From Ramularia collo-cygni (Eukaryota > Ascomycota > Dothideomycetes > Mycosphaerellales > Mycosphaerellaceae): a DNA stretch of 64,000 nt. The DNA lies in assembly GCF_900074925.1 (NCBI RefSeq), contig NW_019716274.1, positions 505,706-569,705 on the forward strand, in the 5' to 3' direction. Both the position numbers and the translations under genes were made by a program. The notes below the pieces were generated by a model that searched no databases, was not told where the DNA came from, and saw only the letters and a list, made by a program, of their open reading frames with translations. Below, in pieces: positions 33,231-44,933 of the stretch (positions are counted from its first letter, which is position 1; the number at the start of each line of letters is the position of its first letter).

Positions 33231-33800
33231 TGCAGAGAAGGAGGTCGATTGGCTTGCTGTTGAAGCTGCCTTGTTGTTCCGTGTCAAGAAGCGAGGTCGA
33301 GATTGATGTTGTGCGTGAGAAGTCTTGAGATGCACTCGTCTGTTGTCTAGATGAACGTTTGGACAAGCGGCACAGGTCACACGGCCAGACGGCAGGACCA
33401 CTAGCGCATGATCTTGTGAATGCTGGAAAGGTAAGTTGACNGAAGCCTGTGGAGGCAGGAGCGAGATCTTGACAAGGTCGAGGAGAGAATTTGCTCAAAC
33501 CGTGATTCAAGATCAACGTGAAAAGCCGAGTGACAATAAAACAATGACGACATATTCGAGATGTGTATTCACTTGATGTGTCTTGGCATTTTAGCGTGTG
33601 GAACTTTCATCGCGCATAATGTCCATCACGCATAACATTGAAGCCATTGCCTGGACCGCTTAGAGCGCCGTATAATTTTCAGGACTCCTTTCAAGGAACC
33701 CAGATGACTTTCAATTTTCTGCACTGCTCGACTGGCGCGGTAGCCATGAGCATGTCGTCGCATGCTTTCAGTATCGTCGTAATCTCAGAGATATTCCAGA
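33231..33800. other. Intergenic, possible upstream exon of the RS gene
   Basis: The RS-gene frame stays open from 33230 up to about 33401 and reads CAACPNVHLDN among other residues. No ATG is seen there, so it may be a spliced 5' extension or untranslated. Nothing else recognised. One N near 33441. Confidence 0.4.
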
Positions 33801-35789
33801 TTAATTCTCCCCACCACTTTGCTCATCCTCACTCTCAACCAAAGGCTTCCTCACGGCTCCCTTCGTAGCCTCCAATCCCTTTGACGTGACGAACAAGAAG
33901 TACTGCTCGCGGAAGTTGTCCACGTGATTGAAAAACCTCCCGAACTCGTTCCTCTCTTCTTCCTCCCTGAAGATTCGTTGATAAATCTCCCTCTCCTTGA
34001 AGGCCTCCAGCTCCTTTTCATACTTGCTGAACTTCAAAGGCTCTCTTCCATGCTTAGCAGCTTGCAGATTGTTGTACGTCTCGAAAACTGGGCGTTCGAG
34101 CAGCAGTCCAAGACCGGGTACCTTCGGGATGGAGTACCGTGCAGCTGTGAAAGAATCCTCCATCGTCTGTACTGAAGCTCCTGATCTCACAATGAGAGTG
34201 ACCATGCCCACCATCTTCCGGATCTGGTGCATCATAAAGCTCTGACCATGGACTTTCAAACTCAACCATTCTGTCTTATCCTCGCCATCACCGATCAGGA
34301 TCGGCTTGCGATTCACGACAAAAGACTTGATGTGTCGCTTGACGCTTGGGTCCTTGAACGTCTTCTGGATCGTATAGTTGTGGTAATTCCTGGTTCCCAC
34401 ATATTTGGCTAGGGCGGCCTGGATGCGATCTATCCTGGCCATGGGAATGCGGTACTTGCGCTTGGCGGAAATGTAGGCGTTACGGAGGAGCTTGGTTGCA
34501 GCGCGGAGGCGTTGAAGGCGCTCAATCTCAGCCTCTGTCATGGTCGACGAATTGGCGGTTTTTGCGTCTGCGCCGCTCGAAGGGACTGCTGTGTTGTCTT
34601 CTTTCTTCACAGCAGCTTCATCTTCCTTTCCAGCGACGTCCGGCTCGTTGATAATTATCGCGGCCTCCTCAGTTNTCTCTGGTTGCACTTCCTGCGACTC
34701 CGGCTTGACACTCTTGCCAACTTTTACTGCCTGGCCGCCATCTGGCTCCATTTTGGTCGCTTTCGCGCTCGCTTCTTCCTCTCCCTGCAGAGCCTTGACC
34801 ACGTCCCAACGAATGTCCTCGTCGATCGTCTGCAGAATCTCCTTGATCTCCTTGGCGTCGACATCCTCCCAGAAGCCTTTTACTTCCTCTTGCCGCTTCT
34901 CGTAGCCCTCCCGATCACCAGCCTCGTCCGCTAGTGCCTCCAACTGCTTTGCCAACCAACTACTTGGGTGGGGTGGAAGGAAAGCATGCGACGGAATGAG
35001 ATACTCGTACCAGCGACTGTCACATGCTTGATAGCATGAGAAGCTGCCGATCGTCCTCTCAATTCCCCACACCCGAATCTGTGGGCTCAGCTCCGCGTTA
35101 ATCTTTTCCACAATGTCCGGATCCTCTATGATCAATTTCAGACTAATCATGTTTCCAGCTGCGTGCACGCCCTTGTCGGTACGTGCACATCGTANGAAAC
35201 TGCTTTTCTTCGGATCCTCTGCATTCGCCTTGCTGATCGCGCCAGCCTGGACAAAGGCTCGAAATAGGTCTCCTTCGATCGTCTTTTCAGTTCCCGAAAT
35301 CTGCATACCCTTGTAACCCGTGCCGGAGTATCCGATCAGCACGGCGACCTTGTGCTTAGGTCTGCGCTGTTCCGCATCAATCTCTTCCTTTGAGAAGACG
35401 ACTCCCTGCCCTACAGCGCCATCTCTGATCCGTTTCTCTTGGGCATCCTCATTCTTTTGGCGTCTATCTGGGTTGGAGGCGCTTTGTCAGAGTCAGTTCA
35501 CGGCTGTATATTCGCAATGGGATAAGAAGACCTACAAGTACTCCCCTCTTCCCATATCGCCTTTCTTATGCCGCTTATTGTTGTTACGTCCGCCTCCACT
35601 CCCATGACGTATGGTGTCATCCTTGAAGTTGCCCTTGCGCTTGCGACGGTCGTCTTGGTTGTCACGCTGCTCACTCTTCTTATGATGAGGTTCCTTGCGG
35701 CTGGACTCGCCGGAAGCTGCCTCGCCAGACTTGGCAGCACTTTCAATAGTCCGGTTGGCATCTTCGAGAATTGCNGTTGAGTGCTCCAT
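33801..35789 (-). CDS. PUS1: tRNA pseudouridine synthase, Pus1/TruA family
   Basis: Isomerises uridine to pseudouridine in tRNAs (and some snRNA/mRNA sites in yeast), acting in the nucleus. Exons 35789-35536 and 35463-33801 join in frame to 638 aa; I placed the acceptor at ...CCAGATAG because it keeps the frame. The N-terminal 85 residues are Lys/Arg/Asp-rich. TruA blocks: VLIGYSGTGYKGMQ, then the catalytic-Asp motif RCARTDKGVHAAGN (one N just before it), then CDSRWYEYLIPSHAF, and HGQSFMMHQIRKMVGM late in the protein. A long charged insert (Glu/Lys/Ala-rich, with another N) separates the halves of the domain, as in other fungal Pus1 proteins. Confidence 0.93.
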
Positions 35790-36113
35790 TTCGAGAAATG
35801 AGGGAGCATTGGTTGTTGTCGAATGGGAGAGTGTGAAGCACCTCAGATCTCATCTCGAAAATCAGATGTCGGCAAGGATTATTGTCGGCCCGCTTGCCGG
35901 AGTTCCGTGTGGGGCAACTCCAAGGTCGCTCCTCATGTTCCTGCTCCTCATCGAAAGTCAGATACACTCTCGTGTATCACCTGGCAGTGGCGTACAACCA
36001 GGCAAGTATCATTACCTTTCTCACTTCATCATCTCACTCTTCCGCCGTGCACCAAGTCTCTTCAACAGACTTCGCCAGCACGTACATCACATCACCCTTT
36101 CACCAACAGCAAA
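35790..36113. other. Bidirectional promoter interval
   Basis: 324 bp between divergent PUS1 and the F-box-like gene. Pyrimidine-rich stretch near 36030-36110 just before the latter. No other feature. Confidence 0.5.
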
Positions 36114-37055
36114 ATGGACGCGGCAGTTGAGTCTGTCAGCGCAAGCGACAAGCCAACCGGCAATGCCTCAACTCCAAATCGCGTCGCATCTCCCGGTAAG
36201 ACAAACTCCGTTAGCACCAGGGCGGAAGAAGCTGATGCGGCCTCGTCCATTGACACGAGCGGAGATCAAGCCACTGAAGTGCCATTGCAAGCATCGTTTC
36301 TGGGACTTCCTGCAGAAATGAGGCTGCGTATCTACGACCATCTACTGGATGCCGGTCGGCGACCTGCCTCCGAGATTGCAAATCCCCTCCTGCCCGCTCG
36401 GTGGCATTGCTGTTTTAATGACACCAGAGGAGGAAGAATGAAGTGTACCTGCACAAGCACTGTCTATCCAGCCATATTGAGAGTTTGTAAGCTTGTGAAC
36501 CAGGAGGCACTGCCGGTTCTACGCGCTTCTCTTGAGATACGCATCGACACACCAGCGATCTTCGGCCGCGCAATCGATTTTGACCACGTTGAGCTGCTGA
36601 ACCTGATCCGCTCAGGAGAAGGCTTGGGCGTTCACATCGAGCGTTTATTTCTCGCCACTTCAATGAGAAAGCTTCCAATTCGGGTTCAACGTGGCGAGTC
36701 ACGCTCGAACCAACTGAAACCTCTATGGGCAGAACTCGCGGCCAGAGTTTTTAACATCAAGAGCTTCCGCTTCTACCTTTGCTTCAATATGAACTTGAAA
36801 GTGGTCGACGAGACCTTCGATTATGATGAGATCTTGGGCCTTCTCGTTCTATCGAAGCTTCGAAAGCTGATCTTTGAAGTCTTCGTCGTTGAAGAATTCG
36901 TCGGGACGACGGACAGGGCAGGATCGAACTTGAATGACTTCCTGCACAAGCTGAAGCAGAAGGCTGACGACAGGATCAAGGAACTGGGCAGAGAGGTTGA
37001 AGTGACAACGATCTTGCGGGAGGAGGTGACGATGAACGGCAGTAAAGGTGAATAG
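36114..37055 (+). CDS. F-box/2EXR-like fungal protein
   Basis: 313-aa single exon starting MDAAVESVSASDK at the ATG at 36114. After a disordered Ser/Thr/Ala-rich 60 residues comes FLGLPAEMRLRIYDHLLDAG, the LPxExRxxIY motif of the F-box-like/2EXR families that are abundant in Dothideomycetes and Leotiomycetes. Next, HCCFNDTRGGRMKCTCTS holds several cysteines, and YPAILRVCKLVNQEALPVL is the second typical block of the family. The C-terminal half is mixed alpha/beta with no further motif. Such proteins are often substrate adaptors, but partners are unknown. Confidence 0.75.
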   Translation: MDAAVESVSASDKPTGNASTPNRVASPGKTNSVSTRAEEADAASSIDTSGDQATEVPLQASFLGLPAEMRLRIYDHLLDAGRRPASEIANPLLPARWHCCFNDTRGGRMKCTCTSTVYPAILRVCKLVNQEALPVLRASLEIRIDTPAIFGRAIDFDHVELLNLIRSGEGLGVHIERLFLATSMRKLPIRVQRGESRSNQLKPLWAELAARVFNIKSFRFYLCFNMNLKVVDETFDYDEILGLLVLSKLRKLIFEVFVVEEFVGTTDRAGSNLNDFLHKLKQKADDRIKELGREVEVTTILREEVTMNGSKGE

Positions 37056-37904
37056 GGAGTGGAGGCTTTCAGTGAGAATGATGTTGCTGGTGGAGCTTGT
37101 GGGTGTCATATTTGATATTCTCTGGCAACTTTTTCCACCGATCAACATTGAGCAGGATCACGATTTCTGACCCTTGATGGCAAATTATAGTATTGACCGA
37201 GAACAGCAGTCTTGNCCAGCAAAGTGTCTCATAATCAACAAGTTAAGTAACAACGGACGAATAATGCGGGCCGTCACTACATAGGACAACATATTTTTGA
37301 TCTGCAGTGATGCACATATGTATTGCAGAGTATATCACGTCCATCCAATCTTTGCCTTCAGTTTTGCATCAACGACCACTCAACTATACCCGTCGAGAGC
37401 ATGCAAAGACTTGGTTTCATTGTTGCAAAGGTGAAATTGCTCATGAATTTCCAGGAACGGTGGTATGGGGTAGACACAGACACAGCCGGTGAAAGCTTTC
37501 AATGTCGTGGAACGGTGTTGAAATCGAAAGGTACCTACATATACAAAATCTTTGATTCGCATGAAGCACATTTACTGAAGGCTGCTGATTGACTTGAATT
37601 TGGCCTATTGAACGCATCATTGTTGTGATGTCCTTTTTGAAGGTCGCATGTGCCCAGTGTTGTTGTGAGGCGGTTTTGTGCACGACCGGACCTAGCTCCG
37701 GTAGAAGCTCCGATGAATAAGCACATTTCATTCACTACTGAATCTTGTTCGCATTCCACTTTGTTCATCAGCACCGCTTCACTGCGAGTGTTGTCGCCAA
37801 TCAGCCAGCCAGCCAGCACATGCCAGTCCATCTGCCGTCCATTCCTTGATCGACCGCCAAAAGACACCATCCACGACTCGATCCCCCTTACCACCCCACC
37901 AACC
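37056..37904. other. Intergenic, no gene seen
   Basis: 849 bp upstream of TFIIE-alpha. No convincing coding frame. The stretch at 37800-37900 is rich in CCA and pyrimidines, like a fungal 5' leader. One N near 37215. Confidence 0.5.
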
Positions 37905-39242
37905 ATGGCGGATCTGGCGCATGCTCTCATCCGCACGGTGGTGCGCGCCTTCTACATGACGGAGCACATCATCGCCATTGATGCGCTCATCATCCATTCC
38001 ACCCTCGTCGACAGCGATCTAGCGACGCTCCTGGGCACCCAAACCAAGGCACTCCACAAAACCATAGGAAGGTTAAAGGAAGATGGCTTGGTGACGGTGC
38101 ACACGCGTGGCGAACGGCGTCTTGACGGTACTCAGGCCTTTTTCGGCGGAAACATGGCGGCGGGCAAGGAGCGATTACAGACGAGACAATGGTATTATCT
38201 CAACTTCCACCGCGCGATTGACAGCATCAAATACCGCATGTATCGCCTGAGCAAGCACATTGAGGGTCTGGGAATGCCGACGACAGAGAGGAAGGATCTG
38301 AACTGTCCACGGTGTAAATCACAGTACACCGAATTGGAGGCGTTGGATAATCTGGATCCCAGTACGGGCGAATTCCTCTGTCACAAGTGTGGAATGGTGT
38401 TGCAGGAGGTGCCCGAGGATGAAAGAGCGAGTGAGAATCAAAGTCTGAAGCGATTGAACAATCAGCTGGAGAAATTGCTCAAGTTGATGCAGCAGATTGA
38501 TGCGACGGATGTGCCCGAAAATGACTTTGAAATGGCCTTGAGCAAGCAGAAACCCATTGCCAAGTCGGATACGCATCCTGGTTCGAGGACGGAAGTGGTA
38601 GATCTTCCCAACAAGAATGTGGCGAGTACAAAGGGAATCGTCATGCAGCCCGATCGAATTGGCGTCGATTTGCTGGATGATGAAGACGTCAAGCGTACCA
38701 ATGCCGCTGCAGAGGCGCAGAGGAGGAAGGATCTCGAAGCCAAGCAGAATGCCCTCCCCGATTGGATTGTCAAGAGTACCGTCACGGGAGACATCACCAC
38801 CGTCGGCGCAAAGGAGAAGCAACTGGAGCGGGCGAGAGATGCCCATGCCGCCGTCATCAAAGAGGATGAAGGCGAGGAGAAGAAGCCAGCAGCGGCTTCC
38901 GATGATGCCGTCATGGCTGCATACTGGGCGGAATTAGCAGCCGCCAAAGAGAAGGAGGCACAAGCAGAGCGGGAAGATGAAGACGACGACGACGACGAAG
39001 AGGACGAATTTGAGGATGTCGACGTCAGCGGTGGAACTCCCTCGAATGGAAATAATGTCAAGCACAGCAATGGCGCCTCCACGTCGGGAATGAATACCCC
39101 CGTCAATGTCGAAAGTAGCAATGCCACCGACGACGAGCGGGATGCTAAGAGAGTCAAACGGGAAGAGGCTCCCAAACCTGCGGAAGACACTCCTGCGGCT
39201 AGTGACGCAGACGAGGATGAACTGGACTTTGAAGACGTGTAA
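37905..39242 (+). CDS. TFA1: Transcription initiation factor TFIIE, alpha subunit
   Basis: General RNA polymerase II initiation factor that recruits and stimulates TFIIH at the preinitiation complex. 445-aa single exon. Residues 1-100 form the winged helix (IIAIDALIIHSTLVDSDLAT, RQWYYLNFHRAIDSIKYRMY). The zinc ribbon follows at about 128-165: CPRC, then LEALDNLDPSTGEFLCHKCG. The rest is the family's charged C-terminal region with an Asp/Glu run and the terminal ELDFEDV. I chose the ATG at 37905 because it opens directly into the winged helix; the frame is open 85 codons upstream but that part is unlike the family. Confidence 0.95.
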   Translation: MADLAHALIRTVVRAFYMTEHIIAIDALIIHSTLVDSDLATLLGTQTKALHKTIGRLKEDGLVTVHTRGERRLDGTQAFFGGNMAAGKERLQTRQWYYLNFHRAIDSIKYRMYRLSKHIEGLGMPTTERKDLNCPRCKSQYTELEALDNLDPSTGEFLCHKCGMVLQEVPEDERASENQSLKRLNNQLEKLLKLMQQIDATDVPENDFEMALSKQKPIAKSDTHPGSRTEVVDLPNKNVASTKGIVMQPDRIGVDLLDDEDVKRTNAAAEAQRRKDLEAKQNALPDWIVKSTVTGDITTVGAKEKQLERARDAHAAVIKEDEGEEKKPAAASDDAVMAAYWAELAAAKEKEAQAEREDEDDDDDEEDEFEDVDVSGGTPSNGNNVKHSNGASTSGMNTPVNVESSNATDDERDAKRVKREEAPKPAEDTPAASDADEDELDFEDV

Positions 39243-39628
39243 GAGTAGGTAGTTGTCATTTTCTTGATACACCCTCCCATTTAGCGCGGCGTTGGAAATG
39301 GAAAACCGGAAAGAAAGGAATATATCTCGAAAGGTACCCGACATGGCTTGCTTCCCTGTCACAAGCAACAGATTGTGGAGCGTGTGGAGAGGATGAAGAA
39401 GACGTGAGATCTGTGGAGAAAATTGTATGAATACATGTATCCATGCCAGCCTCATCTTTTTGTTCTGTTTCCTTCTCTTCTGTTCTGTTCCCAATATGCT
39501 CTAAAGAAGACAAATATATACAGCCTACCTCCCTTAGAACGTGACATACCTTACCCTGCCAATCCGTCACACCTTTTGCAACGCACACGGTATATCCATT
39601 CCATTTCCCCCACCGACATGAAGACAAG
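39243..39628. other. Convergent 3' interval
   Basis: 386 bp between the stop codons of TFA1 and the carrier gene. Presumed 3' untranslated sequence of both; no other feature. Confidence 0.5.
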
Positions 39629-40658
39629 CTACTCTTCATACTGCCCTCCAGGAACCATTTCCCGTCCCTTTTCCAAAATGTCCTTCAAGTACTCATACAC
39701 AGCAAACGTCACAGCCTGTCCCGGAGCCACACGCGCGACTCGNGGTGTGATTCCCATCCAAAATGCCCGCGCGCCTTCTTGCTTGAACATGGCCTGCGCA
39801 ATTGTCGTGATGCGGCCCATGGCAGTCTGGCCCGGTTCCGCGGGAGTTTTCTGCAGGCGGGTTTTGATGGTGTCGATGGGCGCATTACAAAAAGGTCCCA
39901 CGGCACCCGAAATCAAACCAATACACATGGTGATGTGACTGGGTAGAGGAGCTTGCGGGTCTGGTCGACGTTCTTGCACGATTTGTTTGAGTTCGGTGTA
40001 TGCGGTGAAGTTGGCGGCTTGGTTGGTTCCTTGTCGGAGAGCGGTGAGGGAGACTCCGCGGTACAGCGCTCCAAATCCTTCTTCTTTGATGACGGTGTAA
40101 CAGGCGTGTGCGGCATTGCGGTATTTGGGTAGGTCCAGGGGGTCGGCCATGCTGTGATGTTGGGCTTGGAGCCGGATCTTGACGACTTCCATAGGACAGA
40201 CGACGGCTACGGCTTCTGTGACACCTGCAGCGAGACCGGCGAGGAAGTTTCCTCCGCCGTGGATCTTGCCGTCTTTGTCGGCGAGCATTTGCTTGTACCA
40301 TTCGTAGCTGGTGAATCGAATGGCCATTTTGGGCACGATTCCCGTCAAGACGGCTCCGAGACCTTTGTACAGACCGAGAGGCGTTTCTTTGCGAGCAATT
40401 TCCATTCCCGTCTTGATGAAGCCACGGCGTTTGATTCCTTCTCTTCGGCGGGAGAGTTGCATTCGCACTTTGATTGTGTCTAGAGGGTGACATGCCAGAG
40501 CTTCCATCATCCCAGCTCCTCCGCCAGCTATCGATTGGATTGGATTGTCAGAAAATTGCATGCAAGATAGACATGATGATTGTGGGCTCACCAATTAAGT
40601 TGGTCGCTGCAGAGGCAGGCTTCTTGCCTCCAGGACCTGCAGTAGTTTTTGCCGACAT
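39629..40658 (-). CDS. SFC1: Mitochondrial succinate-fumarate carrier (SFC1/Acr1 type)
   Basis: Inner-membrane carrier exchanging cytosolic succinate for fumarate, needed for growth on acetate and ethanol. Exons 40658-40592 and 40527-39629 give 321 aa. Exon 1 codes MSAKTTAGPGGKKPASAATN; the intron splits the first helix. All three carrier repeats are present, with signatures PLDTIKVRMQ, PMEVVKIRLQ and PIDTIKTRLQ. GLYKGLGAVLTGIVPKMAIR, GTNQAANFTAYTELK and APGQAVTFAVYEYLK match the succinate-fumarate subgroup more than citrate or oxoglutarate carriers. One N near 39743. Confidence 0.92.
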
Positions 40659-41306
40659 CTTGAAGGATGTGTTCAGAGCACGCAACAGCTATGGAGCTCG
40701 TCTGGGGTTGGAGAGAACGCGGCACCGTTGTCGCTTCTTTCGTTGCGAGGTATAGTCGAGGAGGATGTTGCGATTCAGGATTGAGTCGTCAAGACAAGGA
40801 GATTGAAGCTCCAACAGAGCTACGAAATTGTTTGCACGAGCGCATATTGCAAAGGACCGAGGAAGTCAGTACTGACGTGACGTAGCGCCAACTCTTTGTC
40901 GCGTCTACGCGGGACCGTCTCCTAGGACTTCCTGGGCGAGCGGAGAATGGACCTCGGGATCTTGCGGGTGTGGACCTGGCACGCATCTTCCTGTTCTCCA
41001 GTCCACCAGATTTAATGATTCTTCCTTCGTTGCTGGAACTTCCCGAGGCACATCTCATGTCTTTCACATGGTTCACGGTCTGGATGCCATCATGTGCAAT
41101 TGCGGCCGTAGCGATGTGCTTTGTGCTTGTCATGTGCGATGTCGGCCAACAACCGAGCTCCGAACTGACATGTGATGGAAGAACAGAGTTCTGCGGGGAG
41201 AGCGCACGCGGGGCATTCGCGCCAAGCATACACTCAGTATAGTATAAGGTACGGACGGCATGTTTTGGCGTGATGAAACGAGGTACATTCCATCGCATGT
41301 TGTTCG
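40659..41306. other. Intergenic, no gene seen
   Basis: 648 bp between the carrier promoter and the 3' end of DHFR, both on the minus strand. Frames there show no recognisable domain. Confidence 0.5.
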
Positions 41307-41996
41307 CTATGAACGCTGGTAAAGCTGGAAGTCCAGGCCGACGTCCCCATCGACGACCTCTCCTTCGTCAACGTCCTCGCCGACAAATTCCTTGAGCGCG
41401 GTGTGGGAAGCACGCTGCCATGCCGAAGGGCTGGAATCTCCTCCCAAGGATTCAGGGAAAAACGTATCGCAGTCGTACTCCTTTGAAATCCTAGTGAGAA
41501 GGATGCTGTTCGTCTGTCGCAATTCCAGAGCGGCTTTATAGATGCTGGAGCCTCCGATCACAAACGCTCTGCCCACGGGCGGTGCTTTGCCTGCTTGGAT
41601 CAGATCTTGCAGGGATTGCAGGCCCGAGGATATATCTGCGGCGACAACCACATCATCCGGAGGAAGGGGATCCAATTTCGAGCGATCCTGCGAACTGATG
41701 ACAATATGTGTTCGGTCCTTGAGGGGTCGGAATTTCTGTGGGATGCTATCCCAGGTTTTGCGGCCCATGATGACCACATTCCGGCGTGATGCTTGCTTCT
41801 TCAAATCCTCTTCGGATTCATCATTGGACGCAGATTTCGTAAAGGGTGGAACACGCTTCGTCACGCGAGCGAAATATGCCATGTCTTTCTTCAACATCGG
41901 CCATGGAAGTCCGCCACTTTTGCCAATTCCATTCTTGGCGGTGGCGGCAGCGATCAGAGTGAGTGGTACTTGGGCGAGAGACATTTCGTTCGCCAT
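41307..41996 (-). CDS. Dihydrofolate reductase
   Basis: NADPH-dependent reduction of dihydrofolate to tetrahydrofolate for thymidylate and purine synthesis. 229-aa single exon, a normal size for fungal DHFR. Seen motifs: LIAAATAKNGIGKSGGLPWP (Met20-loop region), DMAYFARVTKRVP, VVIMGRKTWDSIP (NADPH-binding), LKDRTHIVIS, and RAFVIGGSSIYKAALE. A Ser/Asp/Glu-rich insert of about 18 residues lies between the second and third motifs, as in other filamentous fungi. Same strand as the carrier gene. Cytosolic, no targeting signal. Confidence 0.94.
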   Translation of the reverse strand: MANEMSLAQVPLTLIAAATAKNGIGKSGGLPWPMLKKDMAYFARVTKRVPPFTKSASNDESEEDLKKQASRRNVVIMGRKTWDSIPQKFRPLKDRTHIVISSQDRSKLDPLPPDDVVVAADISSGLQSLQDLIQAGKAPPVGRAFVIGGSSIYKAALELRQTNSILLTRISKEYDCDTFFPESLGGDSSPSAWQRASHTALKEFVGEDVDEGEVVDGDVGLDFQLYQRS

Positions 41997-42298
41997 GAGA
42001 ATTCGTGAAGATGTGTTGTTGTTTCAGTGACTTGCAACAAATTCGAGTTGGAAGGCGAATTTCTATACCATCCGCTGAAAGCGGTCTAGCGCGTCATGAG
42101 GCATGCATATCATGGAAATACTACCTACTTTCGTAAACTGTTACATTCAATCTCTGTACTATTCGTGGGTGTTCGAGGGGTAAGGTGAAAGTCTTTCTAG
42201 TTGTAGCTTCTATCCATGCAATTTCTGGGCCGTCCCACCCTGTTACCGTCAAAAGGAAGTTTGATCAACTGCCGGCCGTCACAAGCAAGCCAGTAGCC
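41997..42298. other. Short intergenic interval
   Basis: 302 bp between the DHFR start and the Clr2 stop, both minus strand. No feature recognised. Confidence 0.5.
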
Positions 42299-44406
42299 TC
42301 AATGGAAGAACCCCCCCGTCGGGTTATGTCCTGCTACTCCAAATCCCTCTTCATAGCCACCCCCCAACCCGCTCTCTCCCCCATCAAGATTCATAAACTC
42401 ATCAAATCCTCCCTTTCCCTCATCCCCTCCCCCATTTCCCCCATTCCCGTTCCCATCATCATCTGCAGTCTCAAACCTCGGATCAATCCCCACATCCTCC
42501 TCCACCTTCACTCCCTGATCCTCAACAAGTGGATGAAAGCCATCCAACACCTCCAACCCCATCGGAACACTCCTCCCAAAAGCCTCCTCTCTCCTCTCCC
42601 TTCTAACGTTGATTCTTCCAGCTCTCTGCTGTGGTCCAGCAGAGTCCCCTCGACTATTCATAAACAATCCCGCTTCGTGAATATCTCCCTTTCGCTCTGC
42701 TTCTGCAAAGGGACCGGCTTGTAGGATTGGGAGGATCAAAGAGGCTTCGTACCATCTTCCCTTGATATCATTCAATCCAATGCGACGAGCGGGATGGATC
42801 AGCTGCCAGTAATTTGCTATGTGGCGGAGACGAATACTTCGAGCATTTCGATATGCCAAGTCATCGGTGAGGCGAGAGGGAAGATGCGGGTTCGCTTGGG
42901 GGGCTGCTGGGGAGGTAATCTGAGGGTCTGAATGGGGTACCGTTGTGAGGGTGTAGATGTCTCCCAGGATTTGAATTTCTGGTGGGGTGGAGGGGGAGTT
43001 GTTGTTGCGGCGTTCGATGATGGAGTGCAGGACCATGATGTCCGTTCCGTTTCCCACGTGTAAGCGGATGGGGTCGCCGATCCACAATTTCTCGGCACCG
43101 AGGAAAAGGGCCGTGTAGTGTGTTTCGGTGATCCCTGGGTGAGGGGTGGTATTGAGGGTTGGGATGGAGGGGGTGTAGGAAAGGTCGATCATCTTGGCGG
43201 CGAGGATGGAGGCGTCGACTTCGAGGTCTCCCGTCCCGAAACGACCGTCCTTGAGGGCCTGCCAGTCTGTGGATTCGTATTGGGGAGGTGGAGAGAGGTT
43301 GTTGAGGCCTTCGTTGGTGAAGCGAGGAACACTCCATGCGATCCAGGGGCGCATCTCCAGTTCGGACGTCTTGATGATGGTCTGAGGATAGTTGGGTTTA
43401 GAGGGGAGGGGAGGATGAGAGAGGGGTTGGACGAGGTAATTGTGGTCGTTTGTGTTTTGAGGTTGCGGTTGTCCCCAGCGTCGGGTGATGATACCCAGGG
43501 CCCATGCCTGACCTCGCTGAAACCAGATCATCTCGCCAGGACGATATTGAAAGGAGCGATATTGGCTGTCGTAGAATTGATCGGCCAGATTGTGCTTAGG
43601 GAGTGGAGTGGGACCCGATGGCCGGGATTTGGTGGTAGTGGTGGGATTGGTGGTGGTGGGAGTGGGGGTGGTGGTGGTGGTGGGAATTGCATCTGCCTTC
43701 GCCTTGACTCCGGATGAACTCGCGGGTCGGGATGCTGATGTTGACGCAGATGCAGATGTCGTGGTGGGAGGGATGCCGGGCAGTTTCTTGCTCTGCACAT
43801 TCGCCCCCGGGATCAGGTTCTCCAAGTCTTCGGGCGAGCAGATCTTGCACGTACAGTTGTCCGGGTCCCCACTCTCGTCGGTGGCCAGCCAGAGGACATG
43901 GGCGAAGAAGTCTCCGGGACTGCGAAATCGTTTCCTCCTTCCCAACGGATGTCCATACAGATACGCATCCTGACGATCATTCCCACCCGCCCCGTGCGTC
44001 TTGCTCTTGACCTCCGTCTTGCCATCCACCACCGTCTTCTTGACATGTTCGTACAGTCGATAGTTTTCGGGGAAGGTGGCGAGAATGTACCCATTATCTG
44101 CGAACCTGGTCAGTCCGTCCACATGCCACCCTTCTCTTGTATGGTATGGATGATATCCTCACCACCTGGTTGGTGATTGGAATTCAATTCCCGGGCCAAC
44201 ATGCCCCCAATCTTCCTCCGCCAGTCGAGATGCTTGGGCTCATCGGGCGCCACTTGGCGGTAATAATCGCTGATGCCATTGCGATCGGGTTTTTGGTCGA
44301 GTTGCTCATCCGTGGGTTGGTTGGCTTCCTTTTTGCGCGCTCCTTTGCATGCAATCTCGCTTCTCCCATCGCTACGACGCACATAGAGTGGGTAGAAGCG
44401 ACCCAT
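42299..44406 (-). CDS. clr2: Cryptic loci regulator 2 (Clr2), SHREC silencing complex subunit
   Basis: Nuclear heterochromatin protein; in fission yeast Clr2 is part of SHREC together with Clr1, the deacetylase Clr3 and the SNF2 protein Mit1. Exons 44406-44166 and 44097-42299 give 679 aa; the acceptor GTTCGCAG at 44098 keeps the frame, whereas the CCAG 8 bp before it does not. Exon 1 starts MGRFYPLYVRRSDG. Family blocks: PENYRLYEHVKK, DAYLYGHPLGRRKRFRSPGD and DFFAHVLWLATD, then CTCKIC, all in the N-terminal Clr2 transcription-silencing domain. The second domain opens with FQYRPGEMIWFQRGQAWALG. The middle linker is Thr/Ser/Pro-rich (a TTTTTPTPTTT run) and the C terminus is Gly/Asp/Glu-rich. 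Confidence 0.88.
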
Positions 44407-44933
44407 GTTGTGAATGTCGGATATCCTATGGATGTATTAGTTGATCCATCACTCACCCTCGACGTTGGAGCTTCCCATGCACAGATTAATCGACACGTCC
44501 GCGTCCATGACAGCCCGGAGGACCACCCGCTCCAGTCAACCAATCAACTGACCCCGATCCCATGGCTAATCGNTTTAGCGGGCCGAGCTCCGAATTTCCA
44601 TGGGATCGACGCGCACAAGTCGCGTCAATATAGAGTTTGGGGACTGCTTGTCGCAGATTGCCCTGAAGATGGATGGCACATGCATAGCATTCGACATGAG
44701 TGAAAGTTGATTCACTCAACACTCCACCCACAATGCCGATTTGCTGACTGATGATCCCTTCTGCTTCTTGCTTCTGCTTTCGCCGCACTCACCACACACA
44801 CACAAAACATCGCACCGCATTTTCAATCGCCACCCCGGCGCGCGCTTGCTAAGAAAGATTGCTGCTCATCCATCCATCCCTTGGACAACGCCGGGCAATT
44901 GGCAGTGACCCACGACACACACTACCGCCAAAC
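44407..44933. other. Divergent promoter of Clr2 and the SNF2-PHD gene
   Basis: 527 bp shared by two divergently transcribed chromatin genes. A CA-rich run (ACACACACACAAAAC near 44795-44810) sits closer to the SNF2 gene. One N near 44573. Confidence 0.55.

Noticed and set aside
38462..39280. 272-aa minus-strand frame rich in Ser
   Set aside because: Antisense of the acidic TFIIE-alpha tail; Asp/Glu codons read as Ser runs on the other strand.
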